A stretch of 64,000 bases of DNA, from assembly GCF_004923255.1 (NCBI RefSeq), contig NZ_QYRT01000009.1, positions 1 through 64,000 on the forward strand, read 5' to 3'. Shown here piece after piece: positions 32,317 through 41,889 of this stretch. Position 1 is the first letter of the stretch. The number at the start of each line of letters is the position of its first letter. This stretch comes from Subtercola vilae (GTDB lineage Bacteria; Actinomycetota; Actinomycetes; Actinomycetales; Microbacteriaceae). Below the pieces are notes generated by a model. It saw only the letters and a list, made by a program, of their open reading frames with translations. It had not been told where the DNA came from and made no database searches. The position numbers and the translations under genes were made by a program.

Positions 32317-33848
32317 TGGTGGCGCGCACCCATTCGGTCGCCTTACTCGGCATGACCGGCTCGATGGTCGAGGTCGAGGCTGACATCGGCAATGGCCTAC
32401 CGACCCTCATGATCATCGGCCTTCCCGATACGGCACTGTCGGATGCCCGAGACCGCGTTCGAGCGGCGGCCACCAATTGCGGCTGCGCTCTGCCGCACAG
32501 CAAGATCACCGTCAACCTGTCGCCCGCGGCTCTGCCGAAACACGGTTCGACCTTCGACCTTGCGATTGCGATGGCCATCCTGGCCGCTGAAGGCACCATT
32601 TCGGCTGAATCGGTTGCCGGGGTGGTGCATCTGGGCGAACTGAGCCTCGACGGGCGGCTTCGGCCGATGAACGGGGTGCTGCCGGCCATTGCTGCCGCCG
32701 CGCGCGCGGGCTATCGGTCGTTCATGGTGCCCGAGGGCAATCGGCACGAGGCTGAGCTGGTGCCGGGTGTGGTCATCGTGCCCGTAGTGTCGTTGCGCGA
32801 CGCGGCGATCTACCACGCCGGAGCCTTCGAGCCCGTCGTGTACGAGGCCATTCAAGGGCACGATGCGCACGACACCCGGGAGCCGCACCACGAGCTGGCC
32901 GACGTGGTCGGCAATCCCGACGCGGTACTCGCCCTGGTCGCGGCGGCGGCGGGCGGGCACCACATGTTTCTGCTCGGCCCGCCGGGGGCAGGCAAGACCA
33001 TGCTCGCGTCGAGGCTGCCCGGTCTTCTGCCCGATCTCGACACCGAGTCGGCGCTCGAGGTGAGTTCGGTGCGGTCGTTGGCGGGGGCGGGGGTTCCGCG
33101 CACGCTCGCGGTGCGGCCGCCATTCGAGTCGCCGCACCACACGGCCACGGCGGCGGCGTTGATCGGCGGTGGGTCGAGGCTCATTCGGCCGGGGGCCGCG
33201 GCCCGGGCATCCCACGGAGTGCTGTTTCTCGACGAGGCACCCGAGTTCGCCGTGAGTGTGCTCGACGCGCTTCGGCAGCCCCTCGAGTCGGGGGTGATCA
33301 GCATTCATCGAGCGAACGCAGTCGCACGGTTCCCCGGTAGCTTTCAGCTTGTGCTGGCGGCGAACCCGTGCCCCTGCGGCCAATACGGTGCCGCAGAATC
33401 GAAGTGCACCTGCTCGCCGAACACTCGACGGCGCTATCTCGCGAGGTTGTCGGGCCCGCTGCTCGACCGCATCGACATTCAGGTTCAGGTTCGGCGCGTC
33501 ACCGCAGTCGAGCTGCGGCTCGGCGATACCGAGCCCCGACTGACGACCGTCGAGGCGAGGCGAACCGTGGAGTTGGCACGCGAGCGCATGGCGCGGCGTC
33601 TCGAGGGCACGGGGTGGAGGCTGAACAGCCAGGTTCCCGGCGAGTGGTTGCGCAGCGGGCCCGAGCGCCTGCCGCACTCGTTCACCGCAGTGCTCGATCG
33701 TGCTCTCGAGCGCGGCGGCATCACCATGCGCGGCTACGACCGCATTCTGCGCGTCGCATGGACCCTCGCCGATCTCGACGGCGCCGACCAGCCCAGCCCG
33801 GAGCACGTGGGGCGGGCCCTCTACCTCAGAAAGTCGATGTCAGCATGA
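32316..33848 (+). CDS. comM: ComM/YifB family Mg-chelatase-like AAA+ ATPase
   Basis: 510 residues. The N-terminal Lon-like domain (about 1-170) is followed by a Mg-chelatase AAA+ domain with Walker A LLGPPGAGKTML, Walker B VLFLDEAPEF and ANPCPCGQYG, then a C-terminal Mg_chelatase_C domain. ComM is a branch-migration helicase in natural transformation in Gram-negatives. The neighbouring dprA suggests a DNA-uptake or recombination role here. Coupled to yraN and dprA by 1- and 4-base overlaps. Confidence 0.95.
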   Translation: MVARTHSVALLGMTGSMVEVEADIGNGLPTLMIIGLPDTALSDARDRVRAAATNCGCALPHSKITVNLSPAALPKHGSTFDLAIAMAILAAEGTISAESVAGVVHLGELSLDGRLRPMNGVLPAIAAAARAGYRSFMVPEGNRHEAELVPGVVIVPVVSLRDAAIYHAGAFEPVVYEAIQGHDAHDTREPHHELADVVGNPDAVLALVAAAAGGHHMFLLGPPGAGKTMLASRLPGLLPDLDTESALEVSSVRSLAGAGVPRTLAVRPPFESPHHTATAAALIGGGSRLIRPGAAARASHGVLFLDEAPEFAVSVLDALRQPLESGVISIHRANAVARFPGSFQLVLAANPCPCGQYGAAESKCTCSPNTRRRYLARLSGPLLDRIDIQVQVRRVTAVELRLGDTEPRLTTVEARRTVELARERMARRLEGTGWRLNSQVPGEWLRSGPERLPHSFTAVLDRALERGGITMRGYDRILRVAWTLADLDGADQPSPEHVGRALYLRKSMSA

Positions 33849-35239
33849 GCATTTTTTCGTTGGACGAGAAGTTGGTGATCGAGGCGGTGCTCGGCGTGAG
33901 CGGCGTCGGGGCGCCGAGGGGAGCGGGTGCCGCGGCCGGGGCTGCAAACGCGGGTTCGGATGTGGGTGCGGGTACGGATGCAGCTGCGAGTGCTGCCGAG
34001 GTCGAAGCCGAGGCCGAAGCGCGGCCCGAGATCGACACGCTGGCGATTGCGGAGCGGTTCGCCCGCGCCACGTGGAGCGGGCTCGCCGAACCCGGTGATG
34101 TGACGGCGGGAGCCCTTGTCCGGGCCCTCGGGGCAAGCGTCGGCCTCACTTTGCTGGTCGAGCGGGCCTCACCCAGGGCCGTTCTCGAACGGGTGATCGC
34201 GGGCGGTGACGAGACAACTGGTGGTGGAGGAATCGGTGGTGGGGCCGACGAGTTGACAGAGAAGTCCCTCACTCAGGCAATAGAACGATGGATGCCCCGC
34301 CTGGCGGCGAACTCGGCCCTCACCTCGCTTCGTCTCGCCCACCACTCTGGCGCGCGACTGCTCACCCCCGACGACGACCTGTGGCCGTCGTCGCTGGCCG
34401 ACCTCGGTGGGCACGAGCCGCTCGCACTCTGGGTGCGCGGCCCTGCCTCAGCCATCGCTGGCATCGAACACTCCGTCGCGCTGGTGGGCGCCCGCGCGGC
34501 CACCGGATACGGGGAGCACATGGCCATGGAACTGTCTGCCGGGCTCAGCGATCGCGGCTGGGGCATTGTGTCGGGTGCCGCCTACGGAATCGACGGAATG
34601 GCCCATCGCGCGGCGCTCGCCAGTTCGGGGTTGACCGTGGCTTTTCTGGCGGGAGGGGTAGACCGGTTCTACCCGAGTGGGCACGATTCGTTGCTCAAAC
34701 GCATCAGTGAGGTGGGGCTTGTCGTCTCCGAGTTGTCGTGCGGGTCGCCTCCGACAAAATGGCGGTTTCTGCAGCGCAACCGGCTCATCGCTGCCGTTTC
34801 GCAGGCAACAGTGGTGGTCGAGGCGGGCAGGCGCAGCGGTTCGCTGAACACCGCCGCCCATGCCAACGAACTCAACCGTCCACTCGGCGCTGTACCGGGG
34901 CCGGTGACGTCGATGTCGTCGGCGGGCTGCCATCGTCTGCTTCGTGACTATGCAGCGGTCTGTGTCACATCTGCTGACGACGTGGTGGGCATGGTGGGCA
35001 TGTTCCAGGGCGCTGAACCCGATGACACGGCCGACAGCGATCGCCCGAGCGCCGAGCAACTGCGGGTTCTGGATGCCCTCAGTAAGAAGTTGGCGCGCCC
35101 TACCGACGATGTGGCTCGCCGCGCCGGTCTCAGTGTCTCGCGGGTGCAGTCGGTTCTCGGAGGGCTGCAACTCGAAGGCAGCGTGCTCGAAGACGTCGGG
35201 GGTTGGCGCGCCGCTGGGGGCAGGCGGATGCCGGTCTGA
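33845..35239 (+). CDS. dprA: DNA-processing protein DprA
   Basis: 464 residues. The Rossmann-like DprA core is intact: LVGARAATGYGEHMAMELSA, GWGIVSGAAYGIDGMAHRAA, AGGVDRFYPSGH, PPTKWRFLQRNRLIA, EAGRRSGSLNTAAHANEL and GPVTSMSSAGCHRLLRD. A C-terminal winged-helix segment follows. An Ala/Gly/Glu-rich insertion (about 22-62) enlarges the N-terminus. It loads RecA on incoming single strands. The start overlaps comM by 4 bases. Confidence 0.95.
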   Translation: MSIFSLDEKLVIEAVLGVSGVGAPRGAGAAAGAANAGSDVGAGTDAAASAAEVEAEAEARPEIDTLAIAERFARATWSGLAEPGDVTAGALVRALGASVGLTLLVERASPRAVLERVIAGGDETTGGGGIGGGADELTEKSLTQAIERWMPRLAANSALTSLRLAHHSGARLLTPDDDLWPSSLADLGGHEPLALWVRGPASAIAGIEHSVALVGARAATGYGEHMAMELSAGLSDRGWGIVSGAAYGIDGMAHRAALASSGLTVAFLAGGVDRFYPSGHDSLLKRISEVGLVVSELSCGSPPTKWRFLQRNRLIAAVSQATVVVEAGRRSGSLNTAAHANELNRPLGAVPGPVTSMSSAGCHRLLRDYAAVCVTSADDVVGMVGMFQGAEPDDTADSDRPSAEQLRVLDALSKKLARPTDDVARRAGLSVSRVQSVLGGLQLEGSVLEDVGGWRAAGGRRMPV

Positions 35240-35260
35240 AAGCCACGGTCTGAAAGCCAC
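35233..35260 (+). repeat. 14-bp direct repeat at the dprA stop
   Basis: GGTCTGAAAGCCAC occurs twice in tandem and is followed by a partial third copy. The first copy contains the dprA stop codon. Confidence 0.85.
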
Positions 35261-35302
35261 GGTCTGAGACCTGATGTCGGCGCCTGCTGCGAAGATGAAG
35301 GC

Positions 35303-36214
35303 ATGCCAGAGAACGACACTCCCACTCACGTCATTGCGCACCTCAGCGACACCCACTTCGTGGCGGCCAGCGCGAAGCTGTACGGCCGGGTCGACACCGA
35401 CGCCACGCTCAAGCGAGCACTTTCGCAGCTCGAGGGGTCGGGCATCCGGTTCGACGCTCTGGTTTTCACGGGAGACATCACCGATCTCGGGGAGACTGAC
35501 GCGTACGTGCGTATTCGAGGGATCGTCGAGCCTGCCGCTGAACGGATGGGAGCAGAGCTGGTCTGGGTGATGGGCAACCATGACAGCCGGGCCCGCATGC
35601 GCACCGACCTGCTCGGCGAAGCGGTGAGCAGCGAACCGGCAAGCAGCGCACCGGTCGACCGGGTGTTCTGGTTCGGTGGGTTGCGATTGATCGCGCTCGA
35701 CACGTCGGTTCCGGGGTTCCACCACGGCGAACTGACCCTGCAGCAGCTCGACTGGCTGGCAGAGACGCTCGCGGTCGCGGCACCAGAGGGAACGCTGATC
35801 GCTCTGCATCATCCACCGATCCCCACGTCGCTGCCGCTGATGCCGATTCTCGAGCTTCAAGACCAGCCGCGGTTCGCCGACGTCATCCGTGGCACCGATG
35901 TGCGCGGAATTCTCGGCGGTCACCTGCACTACGCGACCACCTCGCTTTTCGCCGGCATACCGGTCTCGGTGGGGGCGGCCACGTGTTACACCATGGACAT
36001 CACGGCCCACCCCGGCAGCCTCACCGGGGTGGGAGGCGGGCAGTCGATGAACCTGGTGCATGTGTACGAGAACCAGGTTGTGCACTCGGTGGTGCCCATC
36101 GGCGACTTCGAGACGGTGAACAACTTTCCCGACGAGCTCGTGGCCGAGATCCAAGCGCTCGGCCCCGCGGAGCAGCGGGAGGCATTCTCTCGCCACACCT
36201 CGCCGACAGCCTGA
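35303..36214 (+). CDS. Metallophosphoesterase, CpdA-like
   Basis: 303 residues of the calcineurin-like phosphoesterase superfamily, class III cyclic-nucleotide phosphodiesterase type. Metal-binding motifs appear in order: HLSDTHFVA, VFTGDITDLGE, VMGNHDSRA, LHHPPIP and GGHLHYATT. cAMP hydrolysis is inferred; related enzymes also cleave other phosphodiesters. No signal peptide. It lies between dprA and xerC. Confidence 0.88.
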   Translation: MPENDTPTHVIAHLSDTHFVAASAKLYGRVDTDATLKRALSQLEGSGIRFDALVFTGDITDLGETDAYVRIRGIVEPAAERMGAELVWVMGNHDSRARMRTDLLGEAVSSEPASSAPVDRVFWFGGLRLIALDTSVPGFHHGELTLQQLDWLAETLAVAAPEGTLIALHHPPIPTSLPLMPILELQDQPRFADVIRGTDVRGILGGHLHYATTSLFAGIPVSVGAATCYTMDITAHPGSLTGVGGGQSMNLVHVYENQVVHSVVPIGDFETVNNFPDELVAEIQALGPAEQREAFSRHTSPTA

Positions 36215-36245
36215 CGAAACGGATGCTGAGCGGCATGCTTGACGG

Positions 36246-37190
36246 GTGAACCTCGAACGCGTGATGAGCGACTACTTGTCGCACCTCGAGTTCGAGCGTG
36301 CCTACTCGGCCAACACCATCCGTTCGTACCGGTCTGACCTGGCCAATCTGCGAGCCTTCGCCGAGCAGCGTGCAGCAGCCGAGGCGCGCTCGGAAGCCAA
36401 ACCGCAACCGGAACCCGAGATCACGCTCGAACTGTTGCGTGACTGGCTATGGGCGGCGTCGAACCAGGGGCTCTCGAAAGCGACCTTGGCCAGGCGCTCT
36501 GCAACGGTCAAAAGTTTCTCTGCGTGGCTGTCGCGAACCCATCAGCAGGCGATCGACCCGGCTGCACGCCTGCGTGCGCCCCGACCAGACCGTTCGCTGC
36601 CCCGTGTGCTGAGCCGTGCATCGATGCAGTCGATCTTCGACCGGCTCGAAGATCGTGCGTCAGAGGGCGAAGAACTCGCCCAGCGTGACCTGGTCATCGT
36701 CGAGCTGCTCTATGCGTCGGCGCTGCGCGTCTCCGAACTCGTGGGAATCGATGTCGACGATCTCGATCTCGACCGACGCACGGTACTCGTGACAGGAAAG
36801 GGTTCGAAGCAGCGGGTCGTTCCGTTCGGGGGGCCGGCGGGGGAGGCGCTCGTGCAGTACCTGCACCGCGGTCGCCCGGCCCTTCTCGAGCGATCCGCCG
36901 TTCCGGCTGCGAAGGGGGCGCTGTTGCTGAACCAGCGCGGTGCCCGGCTCGGCACTCGTGCGGTCTACACCCTTGTGTCGGGGTTGCTGCGTGAGCTTCC
37001 GGGGTCTGGCCCGGAAGGCCCGCACGCGTTCCGCCACACGGCAGCGACGCACCTGCTCGACGGCGGAGCAGACTTGCGTGCGGTACAGGAGATGCTCGGC
37101 CACGCGAGCCTCGGCACAACGCAGATCTACACCCACGTGACGACGGAACGCCTGCGGCAGAGCTACCTCGCGGCCCACCCGCGCGCCTGA
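36246..37190 (+). CDS. xerC: Tyrosine recombinase XerC
   Basis: 314 residues. The N-terminal SAM-like core-binding domain has a ~15-residue acidic/basic insertion (about 43-58). Catalytic residues are in order: Arg in ALRVSELVG, Lys in VTGKGSKQR, HxxR in HAFRHTAATHLL, His in GHASLGTTQ and the nucleophile Tyr in QIYTHV. Position after dprA and before rpsB is the normal chromosomal place of XerC, so this is a housekeeping dimer-resolution enzyme. Start GTG at 36246. Confidence 0.95.
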   Translation: MNLERVMSDYLSHLEFERAYSANTIRSYRSDLANLRAFAEQRAAAEARSEAKPQPEPEITLELLRDWLWAASNQGLSKATLARRSATVKSFSAWLSRTHQQAIDPAARLRAPRPDRSLPRVLSRASMQSIFDRLEDRASEGEELAQRDLVIVELLYASALRVSELVGIDVDDLDLDRRTVLVTGKGSKQRVVPFGGPAGEALVQYLHRGRPALLERSAVPAAKGALLLNQRGARLGTRAVYTLVSGLLRELPGSGPEGPHAFRHTAATHLLDGGADLRAVQEMLGHASLGTTQIYTHVTTERLRQSYLAAHPRA

Positions 37191-37285
37191 CCCGCGCGCC
37201 CAAGCCCCGCGCCTGACCCACTGCGCTCAAGCCCCGCGCGCCTACCATTCGTACCCGACCCCCAGGGCCCGTCGCGGCCCGGCCG

Positions 37286-37885
37286 TCACCCACCGCCGAT
37301 CGGCAGCAGTACTGCCCGCGGAACCGACGCGAGAACGAGCATCGGCGACACGTACTGCCCGTCGAGTCGCACGCCGTAGTGGATGCAGCTCACGGCGCAG
37401 TGCGACCAGACCGCGACCGATCCGATGGGCTGGCCGGCGACGACGGTCTGCCCCAGCGAGACGACGGCGGTGACCGGCTCGAGGCTGGAGACGAACCCGT
37501 TGCCGTGGTCGATCGAGACGACGGGCCGGTCGACCACGACCGCCGCATACGTGACGACTCCGGCCGCGGGTGCGACGACCTGTTCGTCGGGATCGGCTGC
37601 GATGTCGATTCCGCGGTGCCCTGCCGCAAATGCCGTCGGCGGCGCGGCGAACGCGCGCAGCAGCACGTGCGGCTCTGCCACCGGCCATTCTGCCCGGAAG
37701 GCAGACGCGGCTTCGCCCGGAGGGCCGATCGCGCTCACCAGCCCCACGCCAACACCCCCATCACCCGAAACCCCCGCAACACCCCCGACCCCGGGCACCA
37801 GAACACCGCCAGCCCCGCCGAGCGACCCCGCCGCGCCCGCCACCAACATCACCACAACCAGCAACCCGAGCCCATGTATTTTCAT
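37286..37885 (-). CDS. Exported M23 (LytM-like) peptidase
   Basis: 199 residues from the ATG at 37885. An N-terminal hydrophobic signal or anchor (about 5-25) precedes a Gly/Val-rich spacer. The M23 domain starts near residue 85 with GHRGIDIAADPDEQVVAPAA (HxxxD zinc ligands). The second motif reads SCIHYGVR rather than HxH, a form I recall from actinobacterial members; activity is likely but not certain. It is oriented against its neighbours. The 183 bases to the transporter start hold promoters and a small palindrome. Confidence 0.87.
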   Translation of the reverse strand: MKIHGLGLLVVVMLVAGAAGSLGGAGGVLVPGVGGVAGVSGDGGVGVGLVSAIGPPGEAASAFRAEWPVAEPHVLLRAFAAPPTAFAAGHRGIDIAADPDEQVVAPAAGVVTYAAVVVDRPVVSIDHGNGFVSSLEPVTAVVSLGQTVVAGQPIGSVAVWSHCAVSCIHYGVRLDGQYVSPMLVLASVPRAVLLPIGGG

Positions 37886-37968
37886 GCGCCCACTCTCGCT
37901 GCGAACACGCAACCCCCACCGCCGAAAGTCATCAACTGTGAGAACCCGTGCCAAGATCGAGTATGTGA

Positions 37969-37996
37969 GGGAGACAACCTGCACACAGGTTCTCCT
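37969..37996. promoter_or_regulatory. Palindrome upstream of the sugar transporter
   Basis: GGGAGACAACCTG CACA CAGGTTCTCC pairs as AACCTG/CAGGTT and GGAG/CTCC. It lies about 75 bases before the transporter start and 85 bases upstream of the divergent M23 gene. It could be an operator or a leader hairpin. Confidence 0.35.
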
Positions 37997-38068
37997 CGTG
38001 AATAGCGAAGATCGCGTGGCATCTCACGCGAACGACACACATATTACACGTCCTAAAAGGGGTACGAC

Positions 38069-39580
38069 ATGTCTGACACAGCTGGTACAACGAGGTCTGG
38101 CGAAACAGACCAATCCCTGCAGCGCAAGCTGAACCGCAAGGTCATCGCGCTCTCGATCTCAGCGGCACTCGGCGGCTTTCTGTTCGGCTTCGACTCCTCG
38201 GTCATCAACGGTGCCGTCGATGCCATCAAGAGTGACTTCGGCCTCGACCAACTGCCGTTCCTCGCCGGGTTCGCCGTTGCCTCGGCCCTGCTCGGCTGCG
38301 CCATCGGCGCCTACTTCGCCGGCCGCATCGCCGACCGCCTCGGCCGCATCCCCGTGATGCTCATCGGTGCCGCGCTCTTCTTGATCAGCTCCATCGGCTC
38401 GGCTTTCGCCTTCTCGGTCACCGACCTGATTCTCTGGCGGGTGCTCGGCGGTCTCGGGATCGGCATCGCCTCGGTCATCGCCCCCGCGTACATTGCCGAA
38501 ATCGCGCCGAAGCGCGTGCGCGGCAGCCTCGGCTCGCTGCAGCAGTTGGCCATCACCCTCGGCATCTTCGCCGCCCTCCTGAGCGACGCCATTCTCGCCA
38601 ACGCCGCAGGCGACGCCAACAGCCCGCTTTTCTTCGGTGCCGACGCCTGGCGATGGATGTTCGTGGTCTGCGCCGTTCCCGCCATTGTGTACGGCCTGCT
38701 GGCCTGGCGCCTGCCTGAGTCGCCTCGGTTTCTCGCCGGCAAGGGTCGTCACGACGATGCGCGAGCGGTGCTCGCCAGCGTGATGCCGAGGGCCGAAGTC
38801 GACGGAGCCCTCGACGAGATCGAGACCTCGCTTCGTGAAGACAAGGAGAACGCGCGAACCGCCAGCCTTCGCGGCAAGCTGTTCGGCCTGCTGCCGGTGG
38901 TGTGGGTGGGCATCCTGCTGTCGATGTTCCAGCAGTTGGTGGGCATCAATGTGATCTTCTACTACTCGACCTCTCTCTGGTCGAGCGTCGGTTTCGACAC
39001 CGGCAACGCGGGCACCTCCCTCACGATCTCGGTGGTGACGGCCGTGGTGAACGTGCTGGTGACCTTCGTGGCCATCTTCACGGTCGACAAGGCCGGCCGA
39101 CGCCCACTGCTGCTGATCGGCTCGATCGGCATGGTGGTGTCGTTGGGCGTCATGGCCATCTCGTTTGCGCAGTCGGTTCAGGTGAACGGCAACCCGTCGC
39201 TTCCCGGTGCGTGGGGCCCGATCGCGCTTGTCGCCGCCAACCTGTTCGTGATCTCATTCGGAGCCACGTGGGGCCCGCTCGTGTGGGTGCTGCTCGGTGA
39301 GATCTTCCCGAACCGCATCCGTGGCAAGGCGCTCGGCATCGCCGCCGCCGCGCAGTGGCTCACGAACTTCGCCGTCACCGAGACGTTCCCGGCGCTTTCG
39401 GCATTCTCGCTGCCCTTCACCTACGGCATGTACGCGTTCTTCGCCCTGCTGTCATTCGTCTTCGTGTTCTTTGCGGTTCCTGAGACGAAGGGTCGTTCTC
39501 TTGAGAGCATGGATGATCTGAAGGTCGATCGCGGAGGCCGAGCCGCCAAGGCCGCCGCCGCCCTCAAGGCCTCTGCGTAG
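38069..39580 (+). CDS. MFS sugar transporter (sugar:H+ symporter family)
   Basis: 503 residues with about 12 membrane segments. Sugar-porter signatures are present: GGFLFGFDSSVINGA, GRIADRLGRIPVML, APAYIAEIAPKRVRGSLGS, PESPRFL, QQLVGINVIFYYS, VDKAGRRPLLL and VPETKGRSLE. It resembles the XylE/GlcP group; the exact sugar is not readable. AAAAGGGG lies 6 bases before the ATG. It stands alone between M23 and rpsB. Confidence 0.93.
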   Translation: MSDTAGTTRSGETDQSLQRKLNRKVIALSISAALGGFLFGFDSSVINGAVDAIKSDFGLDQLPFLAGFAVASALLGCAIGAYFAGRIADRLGRIPVMLIGAALFLISSIGSAFAFSVTDLILWRVLGGLGIGIASVIAPAYIAEIAPKRVRGSLGSLQQLAITLGIFAALLSDAILANAAGDANSPLFFGADAWRWMFVVCAVPAIVYGLLAWRLPESPRFLAGKGRHDDARAVLASVMPRAEVDGALDEIETSLREDKENARTASLRGKLFGLLPVVWVGILLSMFQQLVGINVIFYYSTSLWSSVGFDTGNAGTSLTISVVTAVVNVLVTFVAIFTVDKAGRRPLLLIGSIGMVVSLGVMAISFAQSVQVNGNPSLPGAWGPIALVAANLFVISFGATWGPLVWVLLGEIFPNRIRGKALGIAAAAQWLTNFAVTETFPALSAFSLPFTYGMYAFFALLSFVFVFFAVPETKGRSLESMDDLKVDRGGRAAKAAAALKASA

Positions 39581-39810
39581 AAGGCTGCACCGCAGCGCCC
39601 GAACGGTGGTATCCTTTTTGTAGCACCGCTCTCGTAGCGGTGACTACGCGTGCCCATCGGCCGCCAAACCCTTCGGTCTCGAGCGAGTCATTTCGCGCGG
39701 GCGGGTCTGTGCCGGGCACCAGGTGAGACGGTCATCCGGCCGTCACTGAGAAACCGATTTGGCTCCTGCCGTGCATCCGTGCCCGGGGGCCATAGAACAG
39801 GAGTACGGCC
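39581..39810 (+). promoter_or_regulatory. rpsB promoter and long leader
   Basis: A 230-base gap. TATCCT at 39610-39615 is a good -10 box. Transcription from there gives a leader of ~190 bases containing ACCGCT/AGCGGT and CGGTCATCCGGCCG hairpins, before AGGAG at 39801-39805. A long structured leader is typical for autoregulated rpsB, but I cannot confirm a known motif. Confidence 0.5.
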
Positions 39811-40827
39811 ATGGCCGTCGTAACCATTCGCCAGCTGCTCGACAGCGGCGTGCACTTCGGGCACCAGACCCGCCGTTGGAACCCGAAGATGAAGCGCTTC
39901 ATCTTCACCGAGCGTTCTGGCATCTACATCATCGACCTTCAGCAGTCGCTCGGCTTCATCGACAAGGCCTACGACTTCGTCAAAGAGACCGTCGCCCACG
40001 GCGGCACGATTCTCTTCGTCGGCACCAAGAAGCAGGCCCAGGAAGCAATCGCCGAGCAGGCGACCCGCGTCGGCCAGCCCTACGTCAACCAGCGTTGGCT
40101 CGGTGGCCTCCTCACCAACTTCCAGACGGTGTCGAAGCGTCTTGCCCGCATGAAAGAGCTCGAAGAGCTCGACTTCGAAGACACCGCCAAGAGCGGTTTC
40201 ACGAAGAAAGAGCTGCTCATCAAGAAGCGCGAGCTCGACAAGCTGCACAAGAGCCTCGGCGGTATCCGCAACCTCACGAAGACCCCGTCGGCCCTCTGGG
40301 TCGTCGACACCAAGAAGGAGCACCTCGCCATTGACGAGGCGCGCAAGCTCGGTATCCCCGTCATCGGTATTCTCGACACCAACTGCGACCCCGACGAAGT
40401 TCAGTACCCGATTCCGGGCAACGACGACGCCATCCGCTCGGTGGGGCTGCTGACCCGCATCATTGCTGACGCTGCCGCTGAGGGCCTCATCCAGCGTCAC
40501 CAGAAGCCCGAGGAGACCGGCAACGTGTCTGCCGTCGAGCCGCTCGCCGAGTGGGAGCGCGAGCTTCTCGAGGCGTCGACCGTCGAACTCGAGCAGACCG
40601 AGACCGCCGTTGCTGAGACGCTCGCTACCGAAGGTGCCGATGCAGCTGTCGTCGAGGCCGCCCAGGCCGACGCTGCTGTCATCGAGGCTGACGTAGCCGA
40701 GCTGGCCGAAGAGCCCAACACCGAGGAGAACGACGCAGACGCGCAACTCATCGGCAAGGCCATCGGTGAGCCCGTCGCCCACCCGGTCGCCGAGGCTCGC
40801 ACCGTCGACCCCGAGCAGACCGTCTGA
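39811..40827 (+). CDS. rpsB: 30S ribosomal protein S2
   Basis: 338 residues. The S2 core ([72 protein letters not shown]) ends near 225. It is followed by about 110 extra residues rich in Glu, Ala and Val, longer than in most bacteria. It starts with ATG after AGGAG. First gene of rpsB-tsf-pyrH-frr-cdsA. Confidence 0.97.
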   Translation: MAVVTIRQLLDSGVHFGHQTRRWNPKMKRFIFTERSGIYIIDLQQSLGFIDKAYDFVKETVAHGGTILFVGTKKQAQEAIAEQATRVGQPYVNQRWLGGLLTNFQTVSKRLARMKELEELDFEDTAKSGFTKKELLIKKRELDKLHKSLGGIRNLTKTPSALWVVDTKKEHLAIDEARKLGIPVIGILDTNCDPDEVQYPIPGNDDAIRSVGLLTRIIADAAAEGLIQRHQKPEETGNVSAVEPLAEWERELLEASTVELEQTETAVAETLATEGADAAVVEAAQADAAVIEADVAELAEEPNTEENDADAQLIGKAIGEPVAHPVAEARTVDPEQTV

Positions 40828-40836
40828 CCTTATGGC

Positions 40837-40859
40837 GGCGATGCCTGAGAGGCATCGCC
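40837..40859 (+). promoter_or_regulatory. Perfect hairpin between rpsB and tsf
   Basis: GGCGATGCCT-GAG-AGGCATCGCC, with ten-base arms and no T-run, 9 bases after the rpsB stop. It may be an attenuator or an mRNA-stability element setting the S2:EF-Ts ratio. Confidence 0.5.
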
Positions 40860-40963
40860 CGCGAATAAATCCTCGGCGGCAGTGATTCGCTGGGGTTTGA
40901 ACATTGATCAGCTGTGCCCGGGGTGACTCGGGCACAGCCATTTAGCAAGGAGTGAGTAGCACT

Positions 40964-41791
40964 ATGGCAAATTTCAACGTTGCCGACGTGAAGATTCTGC
41001 GCGACCGTCTCGGCGCCGGAATGGTAGACAGCAAGAACGCACTGGTCGAAGCCGATGGTGACATCGAGAAGGCGATCGAGATTCTGCGCCTCAAGGGTCA
41101 GAAGGGCGTCGCCAAGCGCGAAGGCCGTGCCACCAGCGAGGGCCTCGTCGCCGCGAAGGAGGAGGCTGGTACTGCCACCCTCATCGAGCTCGCGAGCGAG
41201 ACCGACTTCGTTGCGAAGAACCAGAAGTTCATCGACCTGAGCGAGAAGGTTCTGGATGCTGCCGCTGCAGCCCAGGCCACCGACGCCGCCTCTGCGCTTG
41301 CCGCTCCGGCCGGCTCGCAGACCGTCGGTGAGGTCATCGCCGACGAGGCCGCCATTCTCGGCGAGAAGATCGAACTGCGCCGCGTGGCACAGGTGAAGGG
41401 CGAGAAGTTCGCCATCTACCTGCACCGCACCAGCAAAGACCTGCCCCCGCAGGTCGGCGTTGTGGTCGGCTACACGGGTGACGACGCCGAGACCGCTCGC
41501 AGCATTGCGCAGCACATCTCGTTCGCCAACCCCGAGTACCTGACCCGCGAAGATGTTCCTGCTGACGCCGTTGAGGCCGAGCGGAAGATCGTCACCGAGA
41601 TTGCTGAGAACGAGGGCAAGCCCGCCGCGGCCCTGCCCAAGATCATCGAGGGTCGTCTCACCGGGTACTTCAAGCAGGTCGCCCTGCTCGACCAGGACTA
41701 CGCGAAAGACAACAAGCTGTCGGTCGCCAAGGTGCTGGCCGAGGCCGGCCTGACCGTGACCGGGTTCGCCCGTTTCAAGGTCGGCGCCTGA
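40964..41791 (+). CDS. tsf: Elongation factor Ts
   Basis: 275 residues. It exchanges nucleotide on EF-Tu. The N-terminal UBA-like domain and the EF-Tu-contact segment ASETDFVAKNQKF are present; the rest has the two-subdomain core (KGEKFAIYLHR, VALLDQDYAKD). The ATG at 40964 has AAGGAG 11 bases upstream. Confidence 0.97.
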   Translation: MANFNVADVKILRDRLGAGMVDSKNALVEADGDIEKAIEILRLKGQKGVAKREGRATSEGLVAAKEEAGTATLIELASETDFVAKNQKFIDLSEKVLDAAAAAQATDAASALAAPAGSQTVGEVIADEAAILGEKIELRRVAQVKGEKFAIYLHRTSKDLPPQVGVVVGYTGDDAETARSIAQHISFANPEYLTREDVPADAVEAERKIVTEIAENEGKPAAALPKIIEGRLTGYFKQVALLDQDYAKDNKLSVAKVLAEAGLTVTGFARFKVGA

Positions 41792-41804
41792 CCTCCTGTC
41801 ACTG

Positions 41805-41843
41805 AAAGCCCCGACACCCGAAACGGTGTCGGGGCTTTTTGTT
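41805..41843 (+). terminator. Rho-independent terminator after tsf
   Basis: AAAGCCCCGACACC and GGTGTCGGGGCTTT form a perfect 14-base stem with a 6-base loop, followed by TTGTTT. It separates rpsB-tsf from pyrH-frr-cdsA. Confidence 0.9.
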
Positions 41844-41889
41844 TACCGGTAGCCTGAACACCGGGAAGCGACGGAAGGACAACCATTCG

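Noticed and set aside
36246-37190. Tyrosine recombinase as a phage or island integrase
   Set aside because: Length, motifs and position between dprA and rpsB fit housekeeping XerC; no att repeats or cargo lie beside it.
40952-40963. GTG at 40952 as the tsf start
   Set aside because: AAGGAG would be almost on top of it; the ATG at 40964 has normal spacing and the usual EF-Ts N-terminus.
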